The notes below the pieces were generated by a model. It was not told where the DNA came from, searched no databases, and was given only the letters and a program-made list of their open reading frames with translations. Positions 36,001 to 47,552 of a DNA stretch of 64,000 bases are shown piece by piece (within the stretch, counting starts at the first letter, position 1; the number at the start of each line of letters is the position of its first letter). The position numbers and the translations under genes were made by a program. Source of the stretch: Clostridiales bacterium (GTDB lineage Bacteria > Acidobacteriota > Aminicenantia > Aminicenantales > UBA8522); assembly GCA_029907205.1 (NCBI GenBank), contig JARYMI010000006.1:37746-101745 (forward strand), in the 5' to 3' direction.

Positions 36001-36122
36001 GGGGACGCCATACGTAATGTACTTAATTCCCATTCACTTCATAATTCCCTGCGATCTTCGGGCAACTTAATGCTTCTTCTAATTGTGGTGCCACAGTTTT
36101 GTGTATTACGTATGCTGTCCCC
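36001..36122. repeat. Hairpin repeat with terminal inverted repeats, downstream of feoB
   Basis: The first 22 bp (36001-36022, GGGGACGCCATACGTAATGT...) and the last 22 bp (36101-36122) are near-perfect inverted repeats, with GGGGAC, CATACGTAAT shared. An inner hairpin TGTGG-TG-CCACA lies at 36084-36095. The unit begins directly after the feoB stop and has no reading frame. It looks like a REP/MITE-type element of the kind moved by Y1 (IS200-like) transposases, though no transposase is in the window. Confidence 0.55.
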
Positions 36123-36152
36123 TTAACTTCCCCCTTAACTTCCCCTTAACTC
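36120..36152. repeat. Short tandem repeat, unit CTTAACTTCCCC
   Basis: About two and a half copies of CTTAACTTCCCC, adjoining the right arm of the preceding hairpin element and ending just before the acpS stop codon. The repeat starts with the same CCCCTTAACT that flanks the inverted repeat, so it may be a scar of repeated insertion or slippage. Confidence 0.55.
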
Positions 36153-36153
36153 T

Positions 36154-36501
36154 CTATTTTTCGAGGAGGACGACGGCCAGAGCGTATTCAGTCAGGTGAG
36201 AGACGGAGACGTGCGCTCGTCCGAACGGCCAGCGCCGCTTTGCTCTGACCTTCAGGGTGGGCTTTCCCGAGGGCAAGTTCACGAGCTCAACGTCTTTCCA
36301 CGGGATCCTCTTCCCGAGAGCCTTGAAGAAAGCCTCTTTGGCGGCAAAGCGGGCGGCGAAGTGTTGGTATTCATTCTTTTTTTTCGAGCAATAAGCTATT
36401 TCTCGGGTAGTGAAGACTCTTTCGAGAAATCGAGGGCTTTTTGAGCCAAGTCTTTGAACCCTGGCCACTTCGATGATGTCAATCCCGATTCCGCTGATCA
36501 T
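36154..36501 (-). CDS. acpS: Holo-[acyl-carrier-protein] synthase AcpS
   Basis: A 115-aa phosphopantetheinyl transferase that activates ACP from CoA. The family motifs [14 protein letters not shown] and FAAKEAFFKALGKRI are intact, followed by VSVSHLTEYALAVV. The start [10 protein letters not shown] at 36501 lies inside the last codons of uvrC (23-bp overlap in another frame); a longer frame from 36552 adds only uvrC antisense-like residues. Last gene of uvrB-uvrC-acpS. Confidence 0.94.
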   Translation of the reverse strand: MISGIGIDIIEVARVQRLGSKSPRFLERVFTTREIAYCSKKKNEYQHFAARFAAKEAFFKALGKRIPWKDVELVNLPSGKPTLKVRAKRRWPFGRAHVSVSHLTEYALAVVLLEK

Positions 36502-38268
36502 TCGCGGCCTCCTTGATTTTCCTGGCTGCTCTGCTTCCGATAAGGGAAGCAAGTTCCTCGAGCGGCGCTCGCTTTATCCCGTTAACACTCCTGTACCTTG
36601 CCAGAAGCATTTTCTTTCGTTTTTCCCCCAGGCCGGCCAGGCCGTTGAGTTCGGAGGAAAAACTTTTCTTTTCCCGTCGCTGCCTGTGGAATGAGACGGC
36701 AAAGCGGTGAGCTTCGTCCCGTATGAACTGGATGAGCTTCAGGGAAGGGGAGGTGCGGTCTAGGCGAAGACCGTCCTTTTTCTCTCTAGTGAAGATGACT
36801 TCCTCTTTCTTGGCAAGCGATGCAACAGACAATTTCTCGAGCCCTAGGGCTTTGAGGGCTGATTCCGCCGCCTTGAGCTGGCCTTTGCCTCCGTCGACGA
36901 GCACGAGGTCGGGAAGCTCGCTTTTCTCCTCGAGAATTCTGGTGAAACGTCTCCGGATGACTTCTTTCAGGCTGGCCACGTCGTTAGGGCCGGTGACGCT
37001 CTTGATCGTGTATTTCCTGTATTCATCCTTTTTGGGCCGGCCATTCTCAAAAACGACGAGAGAGCCCACTGATTCATCTCCACCTGTGTTGGAGATGTCG
37101 TATCCCTCAATCCTTTGCGGCGGCGCTGCCATGCCGAGGATTCTTGCCAGTTCTTCCAAGGCGAGATTTTCGGGGCTTTCTCTCTTCATCAAGAATTCGG
37201 CGTTCCTGCGGGCTAAGTCCACGAGCTTCCTGCGTCGGCCCTTCTGGGGCACGGCAATCCTTACGGCTGCTCCTTTCCGCCTGGAAAGCTCTTTGGCCAG
37301 CTCCGACAGCGATTCGGGCTCAAAAGGCAAGATGAGCTTTTCAGGAATGTCGCGCTGTTTCTCATAGAACGCCCTTATAGCCCGGTTTAATGCCTCAGCA
37401 TCGGCAGTCTCCTTTTCCTCCCTGTAAATTTCTTCTGCGGTTTCTCTGACTTTTCCCTGCCTCATAATAAAGGCGAAGAGAGAAACCCGTTTATCCCACC
37501 GAGCCAACCCGAAAATATCCGAGTCCTCGAGCGCAACGGAAATGAGCTTTGGTTTATCCCTGATCTGTTCAATTGCCTGGACGAGGTCTCTCAGGTGCGC
37601 GGCCTGCTCGTAGTCCAGCCTCTCTGCTGACCGGGCCATCTGAGTCTTGAGGTTTTTGATGAGTTTGTCCGTTTTCCCTTCAAGGAAGAGCAACGCATTC
37701 TCGACGTTTTCGCGGTAGGCGCTTGTGGTTATGAGCCCGACGCATGGAGCGGAGCAGAGTTTGAGGTCGTACTCAAGGCAGGGACGCTGTTGCTTGCCCG
37801 GGATTCTTTCCTCGCAGCCTCTCAGGCCAAAATATTTGTTGAGGAGATGGATGGTCTTACGGGCCTGGGAAGCCGGGCTGAACGGCCCGAAATACCTGGC
37901 TTCGCCGGGCTCAACTTTTCTTGTCAGATAAACGCCGGGATATGGTTCTGAGACTGTCAGTTTAAGATAGGGAAAGCTCTTGTCATCCTTGAGCCTAAGG
38001 TTATATTTCGGCTGGTATCTCTGGACAAAGTTATTTTCCAGGAAGGCTGCTTCTCTCTCTGACCCTGTGAGAACAAAATCGATGTCAGCGGCATCTGCGG
38101 CGATGGCGCCGACTTTCGGGCTGGCTGTCGGCAGAAAATACGACTTGACACGTTCCCTGAGGGAATGCGCTTTGCCGACATAAATAATCTCTTTTTTTTC
38201 ATTCTTGAAAATGTAGACGCCGGGCTTGTCGGGGAGAAGAGGGAGTTTGGCCTTGAGGTTGTCTTTCA

Positions 38269-38272
<4 letters not shown>
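36479..38272 (-). CDS. uvrC: Excinuclease ABC subunit C (UvrC)
   Basis: A 597-aa nuclease making both incisions in nucleotide excision repair. The GIY-YIG domain begins at residue 13 ([19 protein letters not shown]), a UVR motif lies at about 200-235, and the C-terminal RNase H-like domain shows [20 protein letters not shown] and [12 protein letters not shown]. The usual C-terminal HhH pair is present ([19 protein letters not shown]). It overlaps uvrB by 4 bp. Confidence 0.97.
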
Positions 38273-40263
<1,991 letters not shown>

Positions 40264-40270
40264 CCGGTTT

Positions 40271-40279
40271 ATTATAGCA
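40271..40279 (-). promoter_or_regulatory. Extended -10 promoter of uvrB, predicting a leaderless message
   Basis: The minus strand reads TGCTATAAT, ending 7 nt before the uvrB ATG at 40263. No good -35 is visible. RNA synthesis would begin at about the first base of the start codon. Confidence 0.65.
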
Positions 40280-40317
40280 GAAGAATCGGCGGCCTGGCTT
40301 GAATCTGTGGCCGAAAA

Positions 40318-40695
40318 TTAAAGAGAGTCCTGACTTTTTTCTTTGATCTTGACCGATCCTTTGAACTGGGCGCCTTCTTCGACAGCAATGACTGAAGCTG
40401 AAATGTTCCCCTTCATCCGTCCTTTTCTCTCGATGAGGACACGTCCCCGCGCTTCGATGTTTCCGATCACTTCTCCCTGTATGGAAACATTCCGGGCGCA
40501 GATTTCAGCCTCGACCCGGCCTTGGTCGACGACGAACAAATCGCTTTCAGAAAGGTTGATCTTGCCCCGGACCTGGCCCTCGACGGCGATATCTTCTTTT
40601 CCGTTGATTTCGCCGTCGAAGCAAAGGGTTGGCCCAAGACGGCTCGCTTTTTCCGGGTGGACCACGTGCAGATACTTTTTATTAAAAGAAGACAT
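40318..40695 (-). CDS. Bactofilin (polymer-forming cytoskeletal protein)
   Basis: A 125-aa bactofilin. The central region repeats the short beta-helix pattern G-EINGKEDIAVEGQVRGKI, VEAEICARNVSIQGEVIGNI, GRVLIERKGRMKGNI. Bactofilins form filaments at the inner membrane and help cell shape or polar organisation. I use the ATG at 40695 with GAGGAAGAG upstream; the longer frame from 40782 adds a basic N-terminus without a ribosome site. Separated from the uvr operon by 54 bp. Confidence 0.88.
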   Translation of the reverse strand: MSSFNKKYLHVVHPEKASRLGPTLCFDGEINGKEDIAVEGQVRGKINLSESDLFVVDQGRVEAEICARNVSIQGEVIGNIEARGRVLIERKGRMKGNISASVIAVEEGAQFKGSVKIKEKSQDSL

Positions 40696-40838
40696 TTTCT
40701 CTTCCTCTCGTCCAGAAATTTGAGACCTGATTATAGTTTTCACTCCTTCCCTTGTCAATTTTGGTTTTCTTTCCTTGACCATCGATGGTCATTCTTTTAA
40801 AATTTTTCCGGTAAAAAGCTGTTATCCTCAGGAGCCTA

Positions 40839-42101
40839 ATGAAAGCTTCCCGGGAATTTCAAGTTTTCGTCAAGCCAGCGAGTTTCCTCTGCAACCTGGC
40901 TTGTCGCTATTGTTACTATCTTGAAAAAAAGAATCTTTATCCGGAGGCCGGATCGCTTCGGATGTCCGAAGATGTCCTCGAGGAATACATCATCCAGCAC
41001 ATTGCTGCCTCCCCGGATGAGGTCATCCGTTTTTCCTGGCACGGAGGAGAGCCGACAGTGTTAGGTGTTGACTTTTTTCGAAAAGTTGTTGCTTTCCAGC
41101 GCAATCACGAACCTCGCGGCCGGCTGATCGTCAACGGCATGCAGACCAACGGCGCTCTCCTCGATGATGGATGGGGACGTTTTCTGGCGGGAGAGAATTT
41201 TGCCGTGGGACTCAGTCTGGATGGTCCCCGGGAAATGCATAACCGGAATCGCGTCACCAGAACCGGGAAATCTACGTTCGAAGAGACAATGCGGGGGTAC
41301 GAACTTCTGAGACGGCACGGCGTTGCAACCGATATTCTGTGCGTCGTGAATGCGCATAATGTCCGGTACCCTTTGGAAGTCTACCGTTTTTTCAAGCAGA
41401 TCGAGGCCCCGTACGTGACTTTTCTACCCCTTGTCAAGCCGCATCCGGATGGGCTGCGAGGAGTGAGCGCTGACACCGTGCCGGCTGAAGCCTGGGGCGA
41501 TTTTCTTTGCGCTGTCTTCGATGAATGGCTGAACAAGGACATCGGCCGGGTCAAAGTTCAGGTTTTCGAAGAGGCGGCCCGGACGGCTTTCGGGCAGGAA
41601 CATTCGCTTTGCCTCTTCCGGCCAGCCTGCGGCGATGTCCCAGTCATTGAACACAACGGAGATTTCTTTTCCTGCGACCATTTCGTGGACGCAGACCATC
41701 GCCTCGGGAATATCCGTGAGACATCTCTTGTCGAGCTTCTTGAGAGTCCGGAGCAGCGAGCCTTCGGCCGGGCCAAGCTCGAGGCTTTGCCCAGGTTTTG
41801 CCGAGCGTGTGAGGTCAGAGAGATGTGCAACGGCGAATGCCCTAAAAACCGCTTCCTCAGGACGCCGGACGGTGAAGCAGGATTGAACTACTTGTGCAGC
41901 GGCTACAAGCGATTTTTCACCCACTGCCAGGCGTTCGTCAGCGAGGTGGCTTCGGAGTGGCGCCGCCGGACCCTAGAAAAGCAAAGGGCGGCCGAGGGTG
42001 CCGCGGCTGTCCGGACGGTTTCTCAGCCGGGGCGGAATGATCCCTGCCCGTGCGGCAGCGGAAAAAAATACAAAAAATGCTGTCTCAGCTTAGGACATTG
42101 A
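40839..42101 (+). CDS. anSME-like radical SAM/SPASM protein with C-terminal SEC-C zinc motif
   Basis: A 420-aa radical SAM enzyme. The cluster motif CNLACRYC (residues 18-25) and SWHGGEPTV, GLSLDGPREMHNRNR and the SPASM Cys set (C-x2-C near 327-333, CNGECP) match anaerobic sulfatase-maturing enzymes, which convert a Cys or Ser of a sulfatase to formylglycine. The C-terminus carries a SEC-C motif (NDPCPCGSGKKYKKCC), probably zinc-binding. No sulfatase gene lies in the window, so the substrate must be encoded elsewhere or differs. CAGGAG precedes the ATG. Confidence 0.88.
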   Translation: MKASREFQVFVKPASFLCNLACRYCYYLEKKNLYPEAGSLRMSEDVLEEYIIQHIAASPDEVIRFSWHGGEPTVLGVDFFRKVVAFQRNHEPRGRLIVNGMQTNGALLDDGWGRFLAGENFAVGLSLDGPREMHNRNRVTRTGKSTFEETMRGYELLRRHGVATDILCVVNAHNVRYPLEVYRFFKQIEAPYVTFLPLVKPHPDGLRGVSADTVPAEAWGDFLCAVFDEWLNKDIGRVKVQVFEEAARTAFGQEHSLCLFRPACGDVPVIEHNGDFFSCDHFVDADHRLGNIRETSLVELLESPEQRAFGRAKLEALPRFCRACEVREMCNGECPKNRFLRTPDGEAGLNYLCSGYKRFFTHCQAFVSEVASEWRRRTLEKQRAAEGAAAVRTVSQPGRNDPCPCGSGKKYKKCCLSLGH

Positions 42102-42143
42102 TGGCCATGGAAGAGAATTCAGCGATTTGAAGGGAGCAATTCA

Positions 42144-42866
42144 GTGATTGAACTGCGGCGCGTTTCCAAGAGCTACAACAAAGGGAGGGTCAAGGCTGTC
42201 GATGAACTGACCTTGACCGTGAACTCAGGCGAGATCTTTGGCTTCTTGGGGCCGAACGGTGCGGGCAAGACGACAACGATCAAGATGATTGTCGGGCTGC
42301 TGAGGCCTGACACAGGGACGATTGCAATCAGCGGTCTCGACACGCAGCGGGATAGCCTCAAGTGCAAATCTATCACGACCTATGTGCCTGACTATCCCGC
42401 CATTTACGAGCGCCTGACCGGCCTGGAGTATCTGAATTTTATCGGGGATGTCTACGGTGTCCCAAAGGCCGACCGGCTGGAGAGAATGACGAAGTGGCTG
42501 GATATCTTCGAGCTTGCCCACGCTGTTACCAACCCCATCCAGAGTTACTCGCAGGGCATGAAACAAAAAATCGTCCTCATCGCCGCGTTGCTTCCTGCGC
42601 CCCAGGTTATGGTCTTGGACGAGCCCATGGTCGGGCTCGACCCCCGTGCCTCCTATCATCTCAAGGAACTCATGCGTGAACACTGCGACCAGGGGAAGAC
42701 GCTCTTTTTCTCCACCCACATCATGGAAGTGGCTGAAAAGCTGTGTGACCGCATCGGGATCATCAACAAGGGAAAGCTCATCGCCTGCGGGACCATGGAG
42801 GAGCTGAAGAAGCTGAGCGAGGACGTGTCGCTCGAGAGCATCTTTCTGGAGTTGACGGACAAATGA
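42144..42866 (+). CDS. ABC transporter ATP-binding protein
   Basis: A 240-aa ATPase. Walker A is GPNGAGKTT, Q-loop at about YVPDYPAIYERLT, signature YSQGMKQK, Walker B VMVLDEPMVGLD and switch His in FFSTHIMEV. The signature reads SQGMK where many have SGGQ, as is usual for ABC-2 type exporters of this group. It overlaps the permease gene by 4 bp. Confidence 0.93.
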   Translation: MIELRRVSKSYNKGRVKAVDELTLTVNSGEIFGFLGPNGAGKTTTIKMIVGLLRPDTGTIAISGLDTQRDSLKCKSITTYVPDYPAIYERLTGLEYLNFIGDVYGVPKADRLERMTKWLDIFELAHAVTNPIQSYSQGMKQKIVLIAALLPAPQVMVLDEPMVGLDPRASYHLKELMREHCDQGKTLFFSTHIMEVAEKLCDRIGIINKGKLIACGTMEELKKLSEDVSLESIFLELTDK

Positions 42867-44542
42867 GCCGGCTTCGCTCTCTCGTCCGCGCCTCTCTAAA
42901 GGCCAACTTCGGGCTTGCCGTCCTGAGCCACAGGCTGTTCAAGGAAAAGAAAGATATCTGGATCGCTGCGGTTGTGGTCCTTGCTGGTATCGGGCTTTTT
43001 CCCACGCTTTATGGTTACATCCGGCTGATCAAAGGGCTCTACGGAGTGCTCAAGCCGCTGGGCCAGGAGCAGGCCATTCTGACATTCAGTCTTCTGGCCG
43101 GGCAGTTTCTTATCCTCCTCTTCGGCCTCTATTATGTCGTGTCAGCGTTCTATTTTTCCAAAGACTTAGAGATGCTCATTCCGCTACCGCTCAAACCGGT
43201 CGAAGTCATGTTGTCCAAGTTCACCGTGATCCTGGTCAATGAATACGTGAGCATTCTGGTCATTGTCGCGCCGGCCTTCATCACTTTCGGGATTCTGGCC
43301 GAATCGGGAGTCTCCTACTGGACGAACGCAATCCTTGTCTATGCCTTTCTTCCCGTTATCCCGCTGGCCATTGTTTCGCTTTTGGTTGTCAGCATGATGC
43401 GCGTCGTTAACCTCACGCGCAAGAAGGACCTTTTAATCATCGTCGGGAGCCTCGTCTTGATTGCGGCAGCCCTGAGCGTGCAGTTTTTCATCAATAAATC
43501 ACCTGGTTCAGAACCCGACCCCCAGGCTATGGTCAAATTCTTCACGTCGCCGGACAGCCTCGTAAGAAGGGTCGGCGCCAGCTTCCCGCCCAGCATCTGG
43601 GCAACCAAAGCTCTGGCCGGAGGGTTTTCCGGGCCAGGGCTTCTTAACCTGCTTGTTTTCGTCGGGATGTCGGTGGCGGTCTTCTGCGGTCTGCTCGTCG
43701 TGGCGGAGAAACTCTTCTACCGGGGATTGATCGGGATCCGCGAGATCTCAGGCCAGAGGAAAATCCTCTCGACGACAAGGATGTCGCAAATGGTATCATC
43801 GGGCCGCCGCCCGGTGCGGGCGATTTTCAGACGAGAATGGCGGATCATGAACCGCACGCCCGTGTTCCTGCTCAACGGCGTCCTGACGGCGATCCTCTTG
43901 CCTGTGATATTCATCATTATGGCGAAGGCAGGGGGCGGCGATGAGACGTTTGTTTTGATGAGGGGCTTGAGCGCTGCCAAGCCTCTGTATGTCATCCTGG
44001 CAGCGGCTGCTTTTCTCATCATTTGCGGATGTCTCAGCGGGACATCCTCCTCGACATTCTCTCGCGAAGGCAGCCAGTTCTGGATGTCCAAGGTCATCCC
44101 CGTTACGCCCAGGGAACAGGCAATGGCCAAGTTTCTCCATTCCTATGTCATCGCTTTGCTAGGAATCGGCGCTGGCTCGGCGGCGCTTTTGGCTGTATTT
44201 CGCCTGAAGGTCTCATTCTTCTTGGCCGCTCTGGTTTTTGCTCTGACCGGAGCTGTGGCCCTGACGGCGATCGGGATGATCATCGACCTGGCCCGGCCGC
44301 TCTTAAAATGGACGAACCCGCAGAAGGCCATCAAGCAAAATCTCAACGTCTTGTTCGCGCTTTTTGCCGACCTGGGCATTCTGGCCATCATCGGTTTCTT
44401 CGTCAACTTCCTTGCCAAATCAGGAGTCTCCGCGAGCGTCATCCTCTTCATCGCTTTTACTGCCGTCCTCCTGCTTTCTGGGTTTAGCTATCTACTTCTT
44501 TTGCGGATGGTCGATAGAAGATATCGAGAGATTGAAGTTTGA
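42863..44542 (+). CDS. ABC-2 type transporter permease
   Basis: A 559-aa membrane protein with about 12 predicted helices, translationally coupled (ATGA) to the ATPase gene. The LIPLPLKPVEVMLSKF block and a second-half repeat are typical of large ABC-2 permeases that export lipids, peptides or antibiotics; the substrate is unknown. The following OPT transporter gene is 45 bp downstream on the same strand. Confidence 0.85.
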   Translation: MSRLRSLVRASLKANFGLAVLSHRLFKEKKDIWIAAVVVLAGIGLFPTLYGYIRLIKGLYGVLKPLGQEQAILTFSLLAGQFLILLFGLYYVVSAFYFSKDLEMLIPLPLKPVEVMLSKFTVILVNEYVSILVIVAPAFITFGILAESGVSYWTNAILVYAFLPVIPLAIVSLLVVSMMRVVNLTRKKDLLIIVGSLVLIAAALSVQFFINKSPGSEPDPQAMVKFFTSPDSLVRRVGASFPPSIWATKALAGGFSGPGLLNLLVFVGMSVAVFCGLLVVAEKLFYRGLIGIREISGQRKILSTTRMSQMVSSGRRPVRAIFRREWRIMNRTPVFLLNGVLTAILLPVIFIIMAKAGGGDETFVLMRGLSAAKPLYVILAAAAFLIICGCLSGTSSSTFSREGSQFWMSKVIPVTPREQAMAKFLHSYVIALLGIGAGSAALLAVFRLKVSFFLAALVFALTGAVALTAIGMIIDLARPLLKWTNPQKAIKQNLNVLFALFADLGILAIIGFFVNFLAKSGVSASVILFIAFTAVLLLSGFSYLLLLRMVDRRYREIEV

Positions 44543-44587
44543 CAATGTTATTGGAATCTCGAGTCGAACAAGGAAGGAGAGTTAACA

Positions 44588-46672
44588 ATGGAGGAAAAGT
44601 CTTTCACTCCGATCATTCCCGCTGAGAGCGGGGTCAAGGAATTCACGCTGCGGGCCGTCCTGCTCGGCGTCTTGATGGCTGCTTTCATGGGGGCGGCCAA
44701 CGCCTACTTAGGGCTCAAGGCCGGGATGACAATTGCTGCCACCTACACGACCGCGGTGGTCGGCATGGCCGTGATTAAGGCCTTCCGGGGGACGCTCCTC
44801 GAGGAGAACTGCGCCCGGACCGTGGGGTCGATCGGGGGCAATGTGGCCTCGGGTGCTATCTTTACCCTGCCCGCATTTTTCATCGCCGGAATCTGGCTGC
44901 CTTTTTACAAGGTTGAGCAATACCTGGTTGCGACGGTCATCTTAGTGGTGGGCGGGATCTTGGGCATCATGTTCGTCACTGTCACCCGGCGAATCCTTAT
45001 CGGCGATAAAGAACTCCCTTTCCCCGAATCTGTGGCGGCTGCGGAAATCCATAAGGCCGGCCAGAAGGGCGCCAAGGGAACCGGTCATCTTCTCATCGGC
45101 ATGGGCCTGGGCGCACTTTTCACGTGTCTCACGGAGTTCAAGGTCATTGCCCTGAAGTGGCAGCGCATCATCTCAGTCGGCAAGGGTTCGATTCTCCTGC
45201 GCGGTCCAGAGGCCAGCGCGGCTTTCCTCGGCGTGGGCACAATCATCGGTCCGAAGCTTGCCGCGATCAACTTCAGCGGCGGTGTCGTGGCCTGGGGGTT
45301 GCTGGCGCCGATGCTCGCCTTTTTCCTGAACTACAATGACCTGGCCGGAGTGGCCGACTGGGCCGTGGAGATCACTCGGGTCTGGAGGGATTACGTTCGC
45401 TACATCGCCATCGGCGGCATGCTCGTGGGCGCGTTCTACACGCTGTTCAGGATGAGAAAAAGCCTGGCCCAGGGCATTGCCCGTTCCCTGTCCACGCTCG
45501 CCATCGGGAAAAAAGGTGCCGCCGAGGCCCTCCCGCGGACAGACCGTGACATCGATATCAAGTGGGCTCTCGGAGCGGCGGCTGCTATCTCCGTCGTTGT
45601 CTTTTTCGTCTTCAACAGGTTTGCCCAAAGCCCACCGGCCTCGCTCGTCGCCGTCGTTTTGATGATCGTCCTCGGGTTCGTGTTCGCTGCTGTCTCCGGA
45701 TACCTCGTCGGCATCATCGGCGTCAGCAGCAACCCGACGAGCGGCCTCACGGTCTCCGTGCTGATCATCGTTGCTTTCATTATGGTTCTGATGGGCCTTC
45801 AAGGGGGAAGTGGGATATCAGCTGTCCTCATCGTGGCCGCCTTCACGTGCGTATCGGTCTCGGTGGCTGGCGAGATGATGCAGGACCTCAAGGCAGGACA
45901 CATCTTAGGCTGCACGCCCTGGCGGATGCAGCTCGGGGATGTGTTCGGAGTGACCGCCGCGGCTCTGATCATGTTTTTTGTCCTTTCCGTCCTCCACCTG
46001 GGGAATATCAAACAGACGGTGGCCGCGAAGCTGGCGGAGATGGAAAGAGCAGGCGTCACTGAGGTGTTTTATGACGGGAGGCACAAGGCGGTTCAGGCCG
46101 GGACGTACACCCTGGAGGAAATCAAAGCGATGATTCCCGAGAAGCAGAACGAGATTCTCAAGACCAACGCCGGGTTCGGCGGCGAGAAAATCCCCGCTCC
46201 CCAGGCCAGCCTGATGGCGGCCGTGGCCAATGGTATCTTTGAACGGCGGACAGAGTGGATCCTGATCCTGGCCGGCATGTTCATGGGTTTCGCCTTCATC
46301 CTGATGCAGGTGCGCAGCCCGATGCTCATCGCTGTGGGCATGTACCTTCCGATCGACACCTCTTTCGCCATTTTCCTGGGCGGCGCCTTCAAAGCCCTCC
46401 TGGAAAAGAGGGAGGAGGCAAAAAAGTTAGGCGGGGAGGAAAAAGAACGGGTGAACAATGTAAGCACTCTGCTGGCCTCTGGTCTCATCGCGGGTGAGGC
46501 CATCATCGGGATCCTATTCGCGACGCTGGCTTTTGCCGAGGTCGAGCTCTTCCAGCTGTTCGGGAAGCCCTCTTACGTGCTCAGTCTCGTGGGCATTTCG
46601 GCTCTTGGGCTCTTTCTCGTCGTCCGCGCCCTGCGTGGAACGAGCAGGGAAAGAGAGGATGAAACAAACTGA
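44588..46672 (+). CDS. OPT family transporter (oligopeptide / metal-chelate type)
   Basis: A 694-aa transporter with about 14-16 membrane segments. It begins EFTLRAVLLGVLMAAFMGAANAYLGLKAGMTI, the characteristic OPT N-terminus, and contains ELPFPESVAAAEIHKAG and AGEMMQDLKAGHILGCTPWRMQ. Bacterial OPT proteins are thought to import small peptides or metal chelates by proton symport. AAGGAAGGAG precedes the ATG. It may serve peptide use alongside the S46 peptidase; that link is inferred. Confidence 0.93.
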   Translation: MEEKSFTPIIPAESGVKEFTLRAVLLGVLMAAFMGAANAYLGLKAGMTIAATYTTAVVGMAVIKAFRGTLLEENCARTVGSIGGNVASGAIFTLPAFFIAGIWLPFYKVEQYLVATVILVVGGILGIMFVTVTRRILIGDKELPFPESVAAAEIHKAGQKGAKGTGHLLIGMGLGALFTCLTEFKVIALKWQRIISVGKGSILLRGPEASAAFLGVGTIIGPKLAAINFSGGVVAWGLLAPMLAFFLNYNDLAGVADWAVEITRVWRDYVRYIAIGGMLVGAFYTLFRMRKSLAQGIARSLSTLAIGKKGAAEALPRTDRDIDIKWALGAAAAISVVVFFVFNRFAQSPPASLVAVVLMIVLGFVFAAVSGYLVGIIGVSSNPTSGLTVSVLIIVAFIMVLMGLQGGSGISAVLIVAAFTCVSVSVAGEMMQDLKAGHILGCTPWRMQLGDVFGVTAAALIMFFVLSVLHLGNIKQTVAAKLAEMERAGVTEVFYDGRHKAVQAGTYTLEEIKAMIPEKQNEILKTNAGFGGEKIPAPQASLMAAVANGIFERRTEWILILAGMFMGFAFILMQVRSPMLIAVGMYLPIDTSFAIFLGGAFKALLEKREEAKKLGGEEKERVNNVSTLLASGLIAGEAIIGILFATLAFAEVELFQLFGKPSYVLSLVGISALGLFLVVRALRGTSREREDETN

Positions 46673-46676
46673 AAAA

Positions 46677-47537
46677 TCAGGTTTTAAGCTTCTTATTGAG
46701 GAAGGCGATCGTTCGCTCCCAGGCCAGCGTGGCTGCTTCCTTATGATACCGGGAAGGGTTCGTGTCGTTGAAAAAGGCGTGCGAAGCGCCCTCGTACATA
46801 TAAATCTTGTACTCTATTGATGCTTTTTTAAGGGCTTCCTCGAACGCAGGGATTCCCGCGTTGATCCGTTCATCGTTCTCAGCGTAATGAATGAGTATCG
46901 CCGCTTTGATCTTTGGGACGTCTTCGGCTGCCGGCTGGCTACCGTAGAAAGGAACAGCCGCCGCTAAATCCGGCGAGTTGACGGCCACTTGGTTGGTGAC
47001 CCCTCCGCCCCAGCAGAAGCCCATGCAGCCGACCTTTCCTGTTGACAGAGGATGCGTCCTTAGGTAAGCGACGGCAGCCACATAATTCTTGATGTTCGCC
47101 TGGCGGTCGAGCTTTCCGATGAGTTCTCGGGCTTTGTCGGGATCCTCCGGAGTTCCCCCGAGCGGTGACAGGGCGTCGGGTGCAATAGCCAGGAAGCCTT
47201 CCAGGGCGACCCGTCTGGCCACGTCTTCGGTGTGCGGGTTGAGCCCGCGATTCTCGTGGATGACGAAAACGCCAGGGCGTTTGACCTCTTCTTTCAGCCG
47301 CGCCGAATAGGCGCGCACATCACCCGTTGCGCCAGGATAATGGATATATTCTGTTTTCAGGCGGGGATCATCCTTTTCAACAAACTGGGCTTCGGCGGAG
47401 CCCGTTTCCAGTGCAGAAAGGATGGTCGAAGCGGCCGTTGCGCCGCCAGCGATAAGAGCCAATCTCTTTAGGAACTCCCGGCGATCCATCAATCCCTTCA
47501 TATACTCATCCCATATGTCGACAATTTGTTGATCCAT
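46677..47537 (-). CDS. Tat-exported dienelactone hydrolase family protein
   Basis: A 286-aa alpha/beta hydrolase. A twin-arginine signal (DRREFLKRLALIAGG) is preceded by a short IVDIWDEYMKG extension often seen in this exported subgroup. The catalytic set is GFCWGGGV (Cys nucleophile), Asp in AENDERI and His in ASHAFFND, with the Glu of VIHENRG. Dienelactone hydrolases open lactone rings; exported relatives probably act on other esters. Directly downstream (15 bp) of the kinase gene on the same strand. Confidence 0.9.
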   Translation of the reverse strand: MDQQIVDIWDEYMKGLMDRREFLKRLALIAGGATAASTILSALETGSAEAQFVEKDDPRLKTEYIHYPGATGDVRAYSARLKEEVKRPGVFVIHENRGLNPHTEDVARRVALEGFLAIAPDALSPLGGTPEDPDKARELIGKLDRQANIKNYVAAVAYLRTHPLSTGKVGCMGFCWGGGVTNQVAVNSPDLAAAVPFYGSQPAAEDVPKIKAAILIHYAENDERINAGIPAFEEALKKASIEYKIYMYEGASHAFFNDTNPSRYHKEAATLAWERTIAFLNKKLKT

Positions 47538-47552
47538 GATTTTGACTCCTTT

